The translations under genes were made by a program, and so were the position numbers. A stretch of DNA of 64,000 bases from Paraburkholderia aromaticivorans (GTDB taxonomy: Bacteria > Pseudomonadota > Gammaproteobacteria > Burkholderiales > Burkholderiaceae). A model generated the notes under the pieces. That model searched no databases and was not told the origin of the DNA. It saw only the letters and a program-made list of their open reading frames with translations. Location of the stretch: positions 3,596,001-3,660,000 of the forward strand of contig NZ_CP051516.1 of NCBI RefSeq assembly GCF_012689525.1, read 5' to 3'. Shown piece after piece: positions 38,282 through 47,690 of the stretch. Position 1 is the stretch's first letter. Each line of letters begins with the position of its first letter.

Positions 38282-39220
38282 ATGTCCCAGTCCTCTCTGC
38301 CGCGCCTCGGCTTTATCGGTGCGGGCCGGCTCGCGCGTTGTCTCGCGCTGAGCTTTTCACGCGCCGGCTATCCGGTCACGGCGGTGGCAAGCCGCTCGGC
38401 AACTTCCGCCGGCAGGCTTGCCAGTCAAATCGAGCATTGCGCGGCATTCGAGGACCCACAACAGGTTGTCGACGCCGCCGATATCGTCTTTTTAGCTGTT
38501 CCCGATGACAGCATCGGTACGTCAGCGCACACACTCCGGTTCATCCCGGGCGACGCGGCCGGCGCGCACGGCAAGGCGCTCGTGCACTGCAGCGGGGCTT
38601 CGCCGGTCGAATTGCTCGCCTCGGCACGCGACCAGGGCGCCTCGATCGGCGGTTTTCATCCACTGTACCTCTTTAGCGGCGAACTCGCCGATCTCGAGCG
38701 CATCGCCGGTTGCTCGGTGACGATCGAGGCCGACGGCGCACTGAAGGACACGCTGACAGCGCTCGCCGTCGCGCTGCGCTGCCATCCGCTGTCGATTCCG
38801 GCGGGCGGTCGCATGCTCTATCATGCCGCCGCGCACTACGCCGCCAGCTTCGCGCTGTGCAGCCTCGCGGAATGCGTCGCGCTGTGGCGCACGCTGGGCT
38901 TTGCCGAAGACGACGCGCTGCGAGCGCTGCTGCCGATGCTTTCCGGCACCATCGAAACCGCCCGCGACAAGGGTTTGCCCAACGCGCTCGCGGGCCCGGT
39001 ATCGCGCGGCGACACGAGCGTGGTTCAGAAACAACTGGCGTTGCTGGAAGGCCTCGGCGGCGACCACGCCGCGCTCTACGGGCTGCTGTCGCGGCGCGCG
39101 GTCGGACTGGCCGAACGCCGCGCCACGCCGCCCGCCGCGATCGACGCCATCTCCGAGGTCGTGGAAGAATCGCTCAACCGGTCGCTGAATCAGGCCGCGG
39201 CAGGTGCAAGCGTCAAGTAA
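38282..39220 (+). CDS. NAD(P)-binding DUF2520 protein
   Basis: The 312-residue product has an N-terminal Rossmann fold (PRLGFIGAGRLARCLALSFSRAGYPVTAVASRS), then VFLAVPDD and HCSGA. A C-terminal helical DUF2520 domain follows, with GGFHPLYLFSGE and YHAAAHYAASFALCSLAECVALW. It resembles 6-phosphogluconate-dehydrogenase-like oxidoreductases. The reaction is not established. The ATG at 38282 follows GGAGCA. A further gene starts 77 bases downstream. Confidence 0.85.
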   Translation: MSQSSLPRLGFIGAGRLARCLALSFSRAGYPVTAVASRSATSAGRLASQIEHCAAFEDPQQVVDAADIVFLAVPDDSIGTSAHTLRFIPGDAAGAHGKALVHCSGASPVELLASARDQGASIGGFHPLYLFSGELADLERIAGCSVTIEADGALKDTLTALAVALRCHPLSIPAGGRMLYHAAAHYAASFALCSLAECVALWRTLGFAEDDALRALLPMLSGTIETARDKGLPNALAGPVSRGDTSVVQKQLALLEGLGGDHAALYGLLSRRAVGLAERRATPPAAIDAISEVVEESLNRSLNQAAAGASVK

Positions 39221-39297
39221 GCCGTGATAATGTGACGTCCGGCGCCGCGCGCAATCCGCCAGCGCCGCGCATCGGGACCAACAGACGAGAACTCACA

Positions 39298-39618
39298 ATG
39301 ATCAAGGTCAGCATCCTCTATCCGTACCGGGAAAACGGCCACTTCGACGTGGACTATTACTGCGTCACGCATATGCCGCTCGCGGCGAAGCTGTTCGGGC
39401 CGTCGCTGAAGGGCTGGTCGGTCGACGTCGGCATCAATGCCGGCCCGCCAGGAACGCCGCCGCAGTACGTCGCCGCGGGCCATTTCCTGTTCGACAGCGC
39501 GGACGACTTCTACAAAGTCTTCAAACCGGCTTCCGAGCAATTGATGGCCGACATTCCCAACTACACGGACGGTGGCAACGGCACGATTCTGATCAGCGAG
39601 ATCAAGATTTCCGTGTGA
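39298..39618 (+). CDS. EthD-family protein
   Basis: The 106-residue dimeric ferredoxin-like-fold protein has MIKVSILYPYRENGHFDVDYYCVTHMPLAAKLFGPSLKGWSVD and ends NGTILISEIKISV, the EthD pattern. EthD proteins accompany some oxidation pathways, but the reaction here is unknown. Confidence 0.85.
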   Translation: MIKVSILYPYRENGHFDVDYYCVTHMPLAAKLFGPSLKGWSVDVGINAGPPGTPPQYVAAGHFLFDSADDFYKVFKPASEQLMADIPNYTDGGNGTILISEIKISV

Positions 39619-39845
39619 TGCCCCGCGGAAGCGGGACGAATCGCGGCCTTTAATACAGTAAGCCGTTGATCGTGACCCGCAAACCGTGGCATCGCAACAC
39701 CACGCGGCCGCTTCAAACGACGCGTAACGCGCCCGAGTGCGGAAAGGGCGCAAGAAATTCAAATGAAACCGCCGGCGCACCGTTCGGAGAGCGCCGGCAC
39801 CCTGCGGCCGGTCGGCGGCCGTCATCCGAAGGATAAGGACACGAG

Positions 39846-40409
39846 ATGTTTGGCGATATCGCCCGTTTTCTGCTCAATACCGTCTTCACGCTGTTCGGCG
39901 CGGCCCTGTTGTTGCGCGCATGGCTGCAGGTCGTGCGCATGCCGCCCTACAACCCCGTCACGAACGCGGTGCTGCAAGTCACCAACTGGATCGTGCTGCC
40001 GCTGCGGCATATCTTGCCGAGCACGCGCAAGATCGATTGGGCGAGCCTGGTCGCGGCCCTGCTAGCGGCCATCGTGTACGTGGTGCTGATGGTGGTGCTG
40101 ACCGGCGCCGATCCGCTCACGCTGTTGCCGACGCTGCTGATCGTCGCGGTGCTGACGCTGATCAAGTGGGCGCTGAATCTGATCATCTGGTTGACGATCC
40201 TGATGGCGCTGCTGTCGTGGCTCAATCCACGTTCGCCGGCCATGCCGATCCTGTATCAGCTCACGGCGCCGTTTCTGAATCCGCTGCGCCGCGTGGTGCC
40301 GCAACTCGGCGGCATCGACCTCTCGCCGATCCTGCTATTCGTGATCGTGCAGGTGCTGTTGATGGTGGTTACCCGCGCGGCCGTTCAACTGACTTACTTC
40401 GTGATCTGA
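39846..40409 (+). CDS. YggT-family membrane protein (two YggT units)
   Basis: The 187-residue product has about five membrane helices in two repeated units. Each ends in a family motif: RMPPYNPVTNAVLQVTNWIVLPLRHILPS and LNPRSPAMPILYQLTAPFLNPLRRVVPQLGGIDLSPIL. YggT proteins are inner-membrane proteins linked to osmotic tolerance and cell-envelope functions. AAGGACACGAG precedes the ATG. Confidence 0.9.
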   Translation: MFGDIARFLLNTVFTLFGAALLLRAWLQVVRMPPYNPVTNAVLQVTNWIVLPLRHILPSTRKIDWASLVAALLAAIVYVVLMVVLTGADPLTLLPTLLIVAVLTLIKWALNLIIWLTILMALLSWLNPRSPAMPILYQLTAPFLNPLRRVVPQLGGIDLSPILLFVIVQVLLMVVTRAAVQLTYFVI

Positions 40410-40432
40410 ACGCACAGGTAGCGAACATTCAG

Positions 40433-40465
40433 AAGCCGCCGCCTATCAAAAAGGCGGCGGCTTTG
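40433..40465. terminator. Terminator after the YggT gene
   Basis: aagccgccgcc/ggcggcggctt is a perfect stem with a tatcaaaaa loop and a short T run. Confidence 0.85.
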
Positions 40466-40491
40466 TTTCATGCGTCGCTTATTGCTTCCGC

Positions 40492-41520
40492 TTATTGCTT
40501 GGTCAACTGCCCGTAGGCGACCGTCGTGTTGGTCGCTGTCTTGATCATGAAGAAAATCGTGCGGACATACAGGTTGCTGCCCGTGATCGGCAGGAACGTA
40601 ATCGCGGCATTGCCCGAATACGTCGCGCCCGATTTCAACGTGCAGGATGCGGTCGTGCCGGTCACGTTCAACGTGTAGAGATTCTTGCTGGACGACGGCG
40701 TGGCGAGCAGCAACGTGCCGGAGACCGGGCAGCTGCTCAATGTGCCGCTTAGCGTGCCGTCGCTTGCAATCGTCAGCGACGAACCGAGGCTGTGTCAAAA
40801 CTCGAAATTACCCGGTTTTCGGGTGTCGCTTTACCCTTGCCGACGTGCCGCGAAGCCGATACAGAGCGTTCTGGTGGGTCGATTTTCGCGCTCGATGTCA
40901 AAGTCGCACGTTTTGACACAGCCTCAACCGGTTTCCGCCCACGTGCCCGCGACGCTCGACTGCGTGACAGCGAGCGCATTCGCCGCGTCGTAGTTCCAGG
41001 ACAGGTTCACCGTGGTGCCGTTCTCGACGTAGCTGCCCGTGAACGTCTGGTTATTGACGAACGAGCCCGAGCCGGAGGTCGTCGGAAAATAGACGTTGCC
41101 GATGAATGCCGCACCCGAGCTGAGCGTCCAGTTCGGCGCGGTGGCCGCGATGACGCCGAAGAACTCCGACAAGCCGAAGCCGCTTACCGTATTCAGGTAG
41201 GAGATGTTGCCCTGCGGATCGACGAGCGCCGTGGTCTTGTCGACGCCGGACTGGCTAGTCCATACCCCTTCTACGCCGTTGCCCGCGGCCGCAGCCGAAC
41301 CGCTCTGCGGACTGGACAGACTCGGCAGTTGCTCGCCGCTGAGTGCGGGCGAAGAAGCCGGAGCCGGCGCGCTTGCGGGACCGGGAGCACTTGCCACTGC
41401 CGGCGCCGAAGCGCTGCCGGCCGAAGGCGTCGCCGCCGAATTGCCCCCGTCGCCACCGCCGCACGCTGCCAGAGCGAGCGAAGCGAGCAGGGATAACGTC
41501 AATTTAGCTTTAATTTTCAT
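40492..41520 (-). pseudogene. Lipoprotein gene interrupted by a 140-bp miniature element
   Basis: From the ATG at 41520 the frame gives a lipoprotein signal (MKIKAKLTLSLLASLALAAC, lipobox LAAC) and a Ser/Ala/Pro-rich linker. A beta-rich domain follows (GVEGVWTSQSGVDKTTALVDPQGN...) and ends at a TGA created by the insertion (40926-40924). Removing 40786-40925 plus one 4-bp duplicate restores the frame exactly (TWAETG-SSLTIASDGTLSGTLSSCPVSG), which continues to VAYGQLTKQ at 40492. The intact gene would encode about 294 residues. As it stands the protein is truncated. Confidence 0.88.
40786..40925. mobile_element. Miniature inverted-repeat transposable element (140 bp)
   Basis: Perfect 16-bp terminal inverted repeats, gaggctgtgtcaaaac at 40786-40801 and gttttgacacagcctc at 40910-40925, bound the element. 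The 4-bp duplication aacc flanks both sides (40782-40785 and 40926-40929). There is no room for a transposase, so it is non-autonomous. Ends of the type GGCTGTGTCAAAA are familiar from insertion sequences, so a full-length IS with the same ends may mobilise it. The parent family cannot be named from this window. Confidence 0.88.
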
Positions 41521-42202
41521 ATCCATTTTTTTTTTGGCGAGTGGGCAGCCAATCAGATTGGCTGTGTCACGCCGTTGGTCGTTTTCATTTCGATGTTTGC
41601 CGCCAGCGCCGATTCGTTGAATCATTCCAAAAATCCACTTGACAGAATCAAATCGAATGAATTCTTGTAACATTTGGAAAGGACGCTAAAGAAGTAAACG
41701 GCGGCATCCCGACAAGCTTTAATATTTATTTGAATTTTTAGAGAGCCCGCTCAGTCAATGCATGATGAAATATCATGCATAACGAATTAAAAATCGAAGC
41801 AGACCGCGCGTATCTATTTGATTGGTCTTGTAATTATATGGGCTTATGGCTGCATTCAATTTCCGCGATCTGATTGGGCAGTCGAAGCGTTAATCGGCTA
41901 GTTCCGCGCTGCGCGCGGTAGCGGACGGTGCCTGCCTCAATCTACTCAGCTGTGGCGCCCGACAATGACGACGCCACTTCAGTCGTGTGAGGTAGAACTC
42001 GCAAGGGAGATAGCCGACCGAATGGGCGAGAGCACGCAACGAATCGCTGAATACGGCTGGCCTGGTGCGGTGAGCCGGTGCGTCGCGGCGCGGAACACCG
42101 GACGCTTCCCGTCAGCGCTCCCGCGGCGAGCACACATTCAGACGGGCCGCGAACGTCCACGTTTGCCAAATCGCGTGAAACCCGCGTAGAATAGCGTGCT
42201 CT
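41521..42202. other. AT-rich gap with inverted repeat
   Basis: The first 350 bases are AT-rich, unlike the surroundings. A perfect 9-bp inverted repeat, atgcatgat-gaaat-atcatgcat, lies at 41758-41780. I see no credible gene; an open frame at 41942-42265 is an antisense artefact of tRNA-Gly. Confidence 0.45.
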
Positions 42203-42276
42203 GCGGGCGTCGTATAATGGCAATACCCTAGCTTCCCAAGCTAGAGCCGTGGGTTCGATTCCCATCGCCCGCTCCA
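42203..42276 (+). tRNA. tRNA-Gly (anticodon CCC)
   Basis: The 74-nt cloverleaf has acceptor gcgggcg/cgcccgc, anticodon loop ttcccaa giving CCC and encoded CCA. Confidence 0.95.
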
Positions 42277-42928
42277 GATACTTTCTAGTCAGCTCGTGAG
42301 CAACCGGGCAGATTCGCGAAAGGATCTGACTTCATCGTTCTTCTGGCCCCTGCCCGTAAAAGCTTTTCCTGATCGTCAAATCCGGCAATCGATTCGCTTG
42401 CTCAAACCGCGCCGAAAAATGTCGCATAGGGACGTCGCCGCGAATGGCATCTCGTAACGAAGTGCGTGCCATCCGTAGTTAGAACGGCAGTATGACCGTT
42501 GGCGACGATGCGCATATTCGCTGAGATCGTTACTCGCCCAGATAATCGCCCCAGGAAAATACCTTACAAAACGATTAAATCAATTGTGCGGGCACCTGCG
42601 TTATTCAAATGTAATATTCTCACCCACATCCATACTCCCCGCCATCCCCAGTCCGTCTGGACGCGCCCTTTTCGGTTGTGCTACCTTACGCGCACTTGCA
42701 ATGCCCGCTCCACTTTCCTGCTGACGCCTTCAGCAGAATCCAGCACGAGCCGCCTCCATGAAGGCGGCTTTTTTGTCATAGCGGCGGCCTGGCGCAGCGA
42801 CCCGTCAACCTCGCGCTCACCAGCCGTGCCTGTCGGAGTTCGCGCTTCAAACCGCGCAAGCCTCGACAGGCACCGTGCAGCACGCCGGGCACGCCGCGAA
42901 GCCCTTCACCCTTGTAGCAGCATCGACG
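42277..42928. other. Gap with orphan hairpins and terminator
   Basis: No protein gene is visible. ctgctga-cgcct-tcagcag (about 42719-42737) is followed by a strong terminator at 42749-42776, with no gene upstream since tRNA-Gly, 470 bases away. This hints at a small transcript. Confidence 0.4.
42749..42776 (+). terminator. Orphan strong terminator
   Basis: agccgcct/aggcggct with a ccatga loop is followed by six Ts. It lies between tRNA-Gly and trmB and ends no recognised gene. Confidence 0.8.
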
Positions 42929-43711
42929 ATGATCCACGATCCTAACGACGCCGGCCTGCCGGACGACCTCCCGACGCCCTCCAGCCAAACCGAACACCAG
43001 TCCGCCGCCGACGACGACGCGCCGCAAGAAGCCCTGCATCGGCGGCGCATCCGCAGCTTCGTCACGCGCGCCGGCCGCGTCTCAACCGGCCAGCGCCGCG
43101 CCATGGACGAACTCGGCCCGCGCTTCGTGGTGCCCTTCGTGCCGCAACAACCCGACTGGAACAGCGTATTCAGCCGGGAGGCGCCACGCGTGCTGGAAAT
43201 CGGCTTCGGCATGGGGGCGACCACCGCCGAAATCGCCTCACACCGTGCCGGCGACGATTTTCTCGGCGTCGAAGTACACGAACCGGGCGTCGGCGCGCTG
43301 CTGAAATTGATGGGTGAACAGAACCTGTCGAACATCCGCATCATTCAGCACGACGCGGTCGAGGTGCTCGAACAGATGATCGCGCCGGATAGCCTCGACG
43401 GCGTGCACATCTTCTTTCCGGACCCGTGGCACAAGGCGCGCCACCACAAGCGCCGGCTGATCCAGCCGAAGTTTGTCGCGCTGCTCGTATCGCGCCTGAA
43501 ACCCGGCGCGTATCTGCATTGCGCGACGGACTGGCAGAATTACGCCGAACAGATGCTCGAAGTACTGGGCGCCGACCCAGCGCTGGAAAATACCGCCGAC
43601 GGCTATGTGCCGCGTCCGGAGTACCGTCCTGTAACGAAGTTCGAGCGTCGTGGGTTGCGGCTCGGACACGGCGTGTGGGATCTCGTCTTCCGCAAACGCG
43701 GCGCTGCATAA
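42929..43711 (+). CDS. trmB: tRNA (guanine-N7)-methyltransferase
   Basis: From the ATG at 42929 the product is 260 residues. It has an N-terminal extension, then [17 protein letters not shown], the SAM-binding [29 protein letters not shown] and the signature [21 protein letters not shown], closing with [23 protein letters not shown]. It methylates G46 in the tRNA variable loop. Confidence 0.95.
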   Translation: MIHDPNDAGLPDDLPTPSSQTEHQSAADDDAPQEALHRRRIRSFVTRAGRVSTGQRRAMDELGPRFVVPFVPQQPDWNSVFSREAPRVLEIGFGMGATTAEIASHRAGDDFLGVEVHEPGVGALLKLMGEQNLSNIRIIQHDAVEVLEQMIAPDSLDGVHIFFPDPWHKARHHKRRLIQPKFVALLVSRLKPGAYLHCATDWQNYAEQMLEVLGADPALENTADGYVPRPEYRPVTKFERRGLRLGHGVWDLVFRKRGAA

Positions 43712-43736
43712 ACGCGCAGCGAGATTGCCACGCAAC

Positions 43737-43764
43737 AAAAAAGGTCCGCAAATGCGGACCTTTT
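43737..43764. terminator. Terminator between trmB and uppP
   Basis: aaaaggtccgca/tgcggacctttt is a perfect stem flanked by A and T runs, convergent for both genes. Confidence 0.9.
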
Positions 43765-43791
43765 CTCATGGCTCAAGCGAAACGCAAGCGC

Positions 43792-44628
43792 TCAATCCGC
43801 CCAGCTCAACGCGCCGCTATAACCAACCAGCAAAATCAGCAGCCCGAAGCCGATGCGATACCACGCAAACGCCGTGAAATCGTGCGCGGCGATATAGCGC
43901 AACAACCAGCGCACGCAAGCAAAAGCACTGACGAAAGCCGCCACGAAACCGACCGCGAAGGTGCCGAGCGCGTCGACGGAAAGCAGGTGCCAGTCTTTGT
44001 ACAACTCGTAAGCGGTCGCGCCGAAAATGATCGGAATCGCGAGGAAGAAGGAAAACTCCGTGGCGACGCGCCGGTCGAGGCCGAACAGCATCCCGCCGAT
44101 GATCGTCGAGCCCGAGCGCGACATACCCGGAATCAGCGCGAAACATTGCGCGAGGCCGACTTTCAGCGCGTCCAGCGCGCTCAGGTCGTCCACGCTTTGC
44201 ACGCGCGCTTCCGTCTTGCCTTGCGCGCGCTGACGCGCCTCCGCCCACAGGATCACGACGCCGCCCGCCACCAGCGCGAACGCAACCGGCACCGGCGAGA
44301 ACAGCGCCGCTTTGATCGATTTCTCGAATAGCAAGCCGAGCACGATCGCCGGAATTGTGGCGATGATCACGTTCAGCGTGAAGCGGCGCGCATCCGGCCG
44401 GCTCGGCAAACCGGACGCCACACTGCCGATGCGGCGGCGGAATTCCCAGCACACGGCGAGAATCGCGCCGAGCTGGATCACGACATCGAAGGTTTTCGCG
44501 TGCTCATCGGTAAAGTTCAGCAGACTGCCCGCGACGATCAAATGCCCGGTGCTGGACACGGGCAAAAACTCCGTCAATCCCTCGACGACGCCCAGAATCA
44601 GCGCCTTGCAAGCCAATAGCCAGTCCAT
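43792..44628 (-). CDS. uppP: Undecaprenyl-diphosphate phosphatase
   Basis: The 278-residue polytopic protein (BacA family) recycles the lipid carrier for peptidoglycan. It has the two signature regions: [20 protein letters not shown] near the N-terminus and [36 protein letters not shown] in the middle. About eight membrane helices are present. It also gives bacitracin tolerance in some bacteria. Confidence 0.96.
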   Translation of the reverse strand: MDWLLACKALILGVVEGLTEFLPVSSTGHLIVAGSLLNFTDEHAKTFDVVIQLGAILAVCWEFRRRIGSVASGLPSRPDARRFTLNVIIATIPAIVLGLLFEKSIKAALFSPVPVAFALVAGGVVILWAEARQRAQGKTEARVQSVDDLSALDALKVGLAQCFALIPGMSRSGSTIIGGMLFGLDRRVATEFSFFLAIPIIFGATAYELYKDWHLLSVDALGTFAVGFVAAFVSAFACVRWLLRYIAAHDFTAFAWYRIGFGLLILLVGYSGALSWAD

Positions 44629-44709
44629 CCGTGACCCTCATCGCTGTAGATAGTAGGAACGAACAGGGCCAGCACGGAAAGCGCGCGGCCCTGCCGGCCG
44701 CGCGCCGCG

Positions 44710-45303
44710 TCATTTTTCGACGATTTGCACGCGTATGCCGTTTGTAAGGATGGTGATTGTACCGGGTTCGTAATTCACTCCGGCAAATTGCAGTTGTTCG
44801 GGCTTGAAGGTGTAGATGGGATAGTTGGTCAGCAACTGCGTGGCGAGCACCGCCGCCGCCGCATTGATCTGCTGCGTATAGGCCTGGGCCTGCCCGCTCA
44901 CGCTGACGTTGTCGACGTTCGGCGCCTTGAGCACGACCGATTTGCTGGCGGCGTCGTAGGCTAATTCGCTCGACAGCGTGAACACGCCGTCCACCGGCTG
45001 CGGCATGAAGGGGCTCACGAGACGCGCGTCGAGCTTCACCGAGACGCGGTTCGCGTCCGGCAGCAAACCGACCACGGGGTGAGTCAGCGCGACCTCGAAC
45101 ACTTGGGAGACCGTGCGCTGATACGGGAATTTGCGCTGCACCGCGTCCTGCACCTGCTGCTGCGAGAACGTGTAATGCGAGGGGATGAACGGAAAAGTCG
45201 AGGTTGCGCAGGCCGAGAGCGAAACGGTAATGCCGAGCGCGCTACAGCCTGTCAGCGCGGCAAGCATGAAGCGGCGCCGGGCCGGCGCAGCGGGTCGAGT
45301 CAT
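44710..45303 (-). CDS. DUF1439 lipoprotein
   Basis: From the ATG at 45303, preceded by AGGAG, the 197-residue product has a long charged signal (MTRPAAPARRRFMLAALTGCSALGITVSLSAC, lipobox LSAC). The body has YTFSQQQVQDAVQRKFPYQRTVSQVFEVALTHPVVGLLPDANRVSVKLDARL, the DUF1439/YceB pattern. It probably sits in the outer or inner membrane facing the periplasm and may bind lipid. It stands alone. Confidence 0.8.
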   Translation of the reverse strand: MTRPAAPARRRFMLAALTGCSALGITVSLSACATSTFPFIPSHYTFSQQQVQDAVQRKFPYQRTVSQVFEVALTHPVVGLLPDANRVSVKLDARLVSPFMPQPVDGVFTLSSELAYDAASKSVVLKAPNVDNVSVSGQAQAYTQQINAAAAVLATQLLTNYPIYTFKPEQLQFAGVNYEPGTITILTNGIRVQIVEK

Positions 45304-45403
45304 GCGAAATCTCCTGTGGAAACCTGTTCGGGCATGCGATTGCGGTGTTCGTTTTCGGCTCGTGGTTTGTAAATTGCGCTTGGCGGCGATTCGTTTGCGC
45401 GCG

Positions 45404-45739
45404 TTAAGGACGAGCCACCGGTTGTGCGTGCGGTTGAGTTTGCGTCTCAAGCTGCGTAAGCCACGCGAGCGCCTCGCCGCGGTTCGTGCCGCACATTTCC
45501 ATCTGCGGTTGCAGACCGGAACAGCATGCCGGCCGCTCAGGCTGACCGAAGATCGCGCAGCGCAGATCGTCGCCGAGCTGCGCGCAGCGCACGCCCGCCG
45601 GCTTGCCGTTCGGCATGCCCGGAATGGGACTCGAAATCGACGGCGCAATACAACACGCGCCGCAATCGGGGCGGCACGCGTGACCGGCCACGTGGAACGG
45701 AGACTCGGGCTTCACGGCGCTATTCGGCACATCACTCAC
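45404..45739 (-). CDS. YkgJ-family cysteine-cluster protein
   Basis: The GTG start at 45739 follows AGGAA and gives 111 residues, beginning [30 protein letters not shown]. The family cluster CX3CX2CC is followed by the downstream cysteines in [22 protein letters not shown] and EMCG. It is thought to bind zinc or an iron-sulfur centre. The function is unknown. Confidence 0.8.
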   Translation of the reverse strand: MSDVPNSAVKPESPFHVAGHACRPDCGACCIAPSISSPIPGMPNGKPAGVRCAQLGDDLRCAIFGQPERPACCSGLQPQMEMCGTNRGEALAWLTQLETQTQPHAQPVARP

Positions 45740-45963
45740 GACATTTTTCCTGAACCCGAAAACGGGCAATGCACTATCAGACCCGCATTGTGCCACCGCA
45801 TTCCATGCGACCTTTTTACGCAATCGGGCGAATACCCGCTCACGTAAACTCGAAGGATCTTAAAGGCCATGCTCAAGAGGCGTCCGCGCTGTTCGATCCC
45901 GTCGCGCGAACCGCGGCGGTCCGCCTCTTCCTCGATGGCCACCAGCCAGCCCTTGAGTCCCTC

Positions 45964-47349
45964 ATGTCCATCGCCAGCACGCTGTTCCGCCCTGACCTGC
46001 TCGCCAAATACAGTGCGAACGGCCCACGGTATACGTCCTATCCGACCGCCCTGCAGTTCCGCGACGACTTCGATCCCGCCGACTATTTACGCGCCGCCGC
46101 CGACCCAGGCGCGTCGGCCACGGATCTCTCGCTGTACTTCCACATTCCCTTTTGCGACACCGTGTGTTTCTACTGCGGCTGCAACAAGGTCGCCACCAAA
46201 AATCGCACCCATGCGCGTCCGTACCTCGATCGGTTGAAGCGCGAAATGGCGTTGCAGGCGACCTGTTTCGACACGCGGCGTCCGGTATCGCAATTGCATT
46301 GGGGCGGCGGCACGCCGACTTTTCTGTCGCACGACGAAACGGCCGAGCTGATGGCCGTCACGCGCGAGCACTTCACGCTGCTGCCCGACACCGAAGCCGA
46401 ATATTCAATCGAAGTCGATCCGCGCGAGGCGTCGCCCGATACCATCGCGCATCTGCGTAAGCTGGGTTTCAATCGGCTGAGCCTCGGCGTGCAGGACTTC
46501 GATCCGGTCGTGCAGCAGGCGATCAACCGCATTCTGCCGCTCGAGATGACCTCGTCGGTCATGCAGGCCGCGCGCGACACCGGCTTTCACTCGATCGGTG
46601 TCGACCTGATTTACGGGCTGCCGCATCAAACGGTCGAGAGCTTCAGTCGCACGCTCGACACGATGCTCGCGCTCGCGCCCGATCGTCTCTCCGTATTCGC
46701 CTATGCGCACATGCCGCAGCTCTTCAAGATGCAACGTCAGATGGACCCCGCCACGCTGCCTTCACCTGAAGTGCGACTCGCGATCCTGCAGCGCGTGGTC
46801 GAACGTCTGACGGGCGCGGGCTATGTGTACATCGGCATGGATCACTTCGCGCTGCCCACTGACGAACTCGCGCGCGCGCAAGCGAAGCGCACCTTGCACC
46901 GCAATTTCCAGGGCTACAGCACACGGGCGGAATGCGATCTGATCGGCTTCGGCGCATCGTCGATCGGCAAGGTCGGCGACGTGTACGCGCAGAACGTCAA
47001 GGATCTGCCGGGCTATGCCGCGACGATCGATGCGGGCACGCTCGCCATCGCACGCGGCGTACGCCTCACCGCCGATGACCGTCTGCGCCGCGACGTGATC
47101 ACGCAACTGATGTGCAACCTCGAATTGCGCTTCGACGAATTCGAAGCGGCTTACGGCATCCGCTTCGCCGAGACGTTCGAGCCGGAGCTGAAGCGTTTGC
47201 GCGGCTTCGAGCAGGACGGGCTGGTGTCGCTCGAAGTGGGCAAGCTCGAAGTGCGGATGGCCGGACGTATGCTCGTGCGCAACATCGCGATGGTGTTCGA
47301 CCGGTATCTCGGCCAGCAGACACTCGAACGATTTTCCCGTACGGTTTGA
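45964..47349 (+). CDS. hemN: Oxygen-independent coproporphyrinogen III oxidase
   Basis: This is a 461-residue radical SAM enzyme. The opening FRPDLLAKYSANGPRYTSYPTALQF is the HemN N-terminus, and YFHIPFCDTVCFYCGCNKV is its CX3CX2C cluster motif. HWGGGTPTFL, SIEVDPRE, NRLSLGVQDFDPVVQQAINR and GVDLIYGLPHQT follow. It makes protoporphyrinogen without oxygen. No FNR/Anr box is visible directly upstream. The ribosome site is weak, so the start is by homology. Confidence 0.95.
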   Translation: MSIASTLFRPDLLAKYSANGPRYTSYPTALQFRDDFDPADYLRAAADPGASATDLSLYFHIPFCDTVCFYCGCNKVATKNRTHARPYLDRLKREMALQATCFDTRRPVSQLHWGGGTPTFLSHDETAELMAVTREHFTLLPDTEAEYSIEVDPREASPDTIAHLRKLGFNRLSLGVQDFDPVVQQAINRILPLEMTSSVMQAARDTGFHSIGVDLIYGLPHQTVESFSRTLDTMLALAPDRLSVFAYAHMPQLFKMQRQMDPATLPSPEVRLAILQRVVERLTGAGYVYIGMDHFALPTDELARAQAKRTLHRNFQGYSTRAECDLIGFGASSIGKVGDVYAQNVKDLPGYAATIDAGTLAIARGVRLTADDRLRRDVITQLMCNLELRFDEFEAAYGIRFAETFEPELKRLRGFEQDGLVSLEVGKLEVRMAGRMLVRNIAMVFDRYLGQQTLERFSRTV

Positions 47350-47455
47350 AGACCTTGCGGCGGGTGAAAGCAACTGGCTTGCCCGTCGTCGAATTTTCGG
47401 CCATAATCTGCGTCTTCGCCGCGCGCCAGCTTCTGACGCGTGCGCTGCAAGACCT

Positions 47456-47540
47456 GCCCAGGTGGTGAAATTGGTAGACGCAGGGGACTCAAAATCCCCC
47501 GCCGCAAGGCGTGCCGGTTCGATTCCGGCCCTGGGCACCA
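47456..47540 (+). tRNA. tRNA-Leu (anticodon CAA)
   Basis: The 85-nt class II tRNA has acceptor gcccagg/cctgggc, anticodon loop ctcaaaa giving CAA, a long variable arm and encoded CCA. Confidence 0.95.
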
Positions 47541-47575
47541 AAGATTTCGAATGACCGCTGTTTCAGTATTTCCTC

Positions 47576-47608
47576 AAACCCCGCCAGCACGTGCTGCTCG
47601 CGGGGTTT
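47576..47608 (+). terminator. Hairpin after tRNA-Leu
   Basis: aaaccccgc/gcggggttt with an inner cagcacgtgctg stem lies about 35 bases after the tRNA. It is the likely tRNA terminator. Confidence 0.6.
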
Positions 47609-47690
47609 GTCGTTTCTGGCCTACCTGAAAACCTCAACGGTCTTTAACGGCGTGAGCGCGAACGTCGCCCCTCACGCCATTCGAGACGCC

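Noticed and set aside
41942..42265. Minus-strand open frame starting MGIEPTALAWEARVLPLYDAR
   Set aside because: It is the antisense of tRNA-Gly, a common spurious annotation.
46762..47541. Minus-strand open frame starting MVPRAGIEPARLAAGDFESPASTNFTTWA
   Set aside because: It begins in the antisense of tRNA-Leu and continues opposite hemN.
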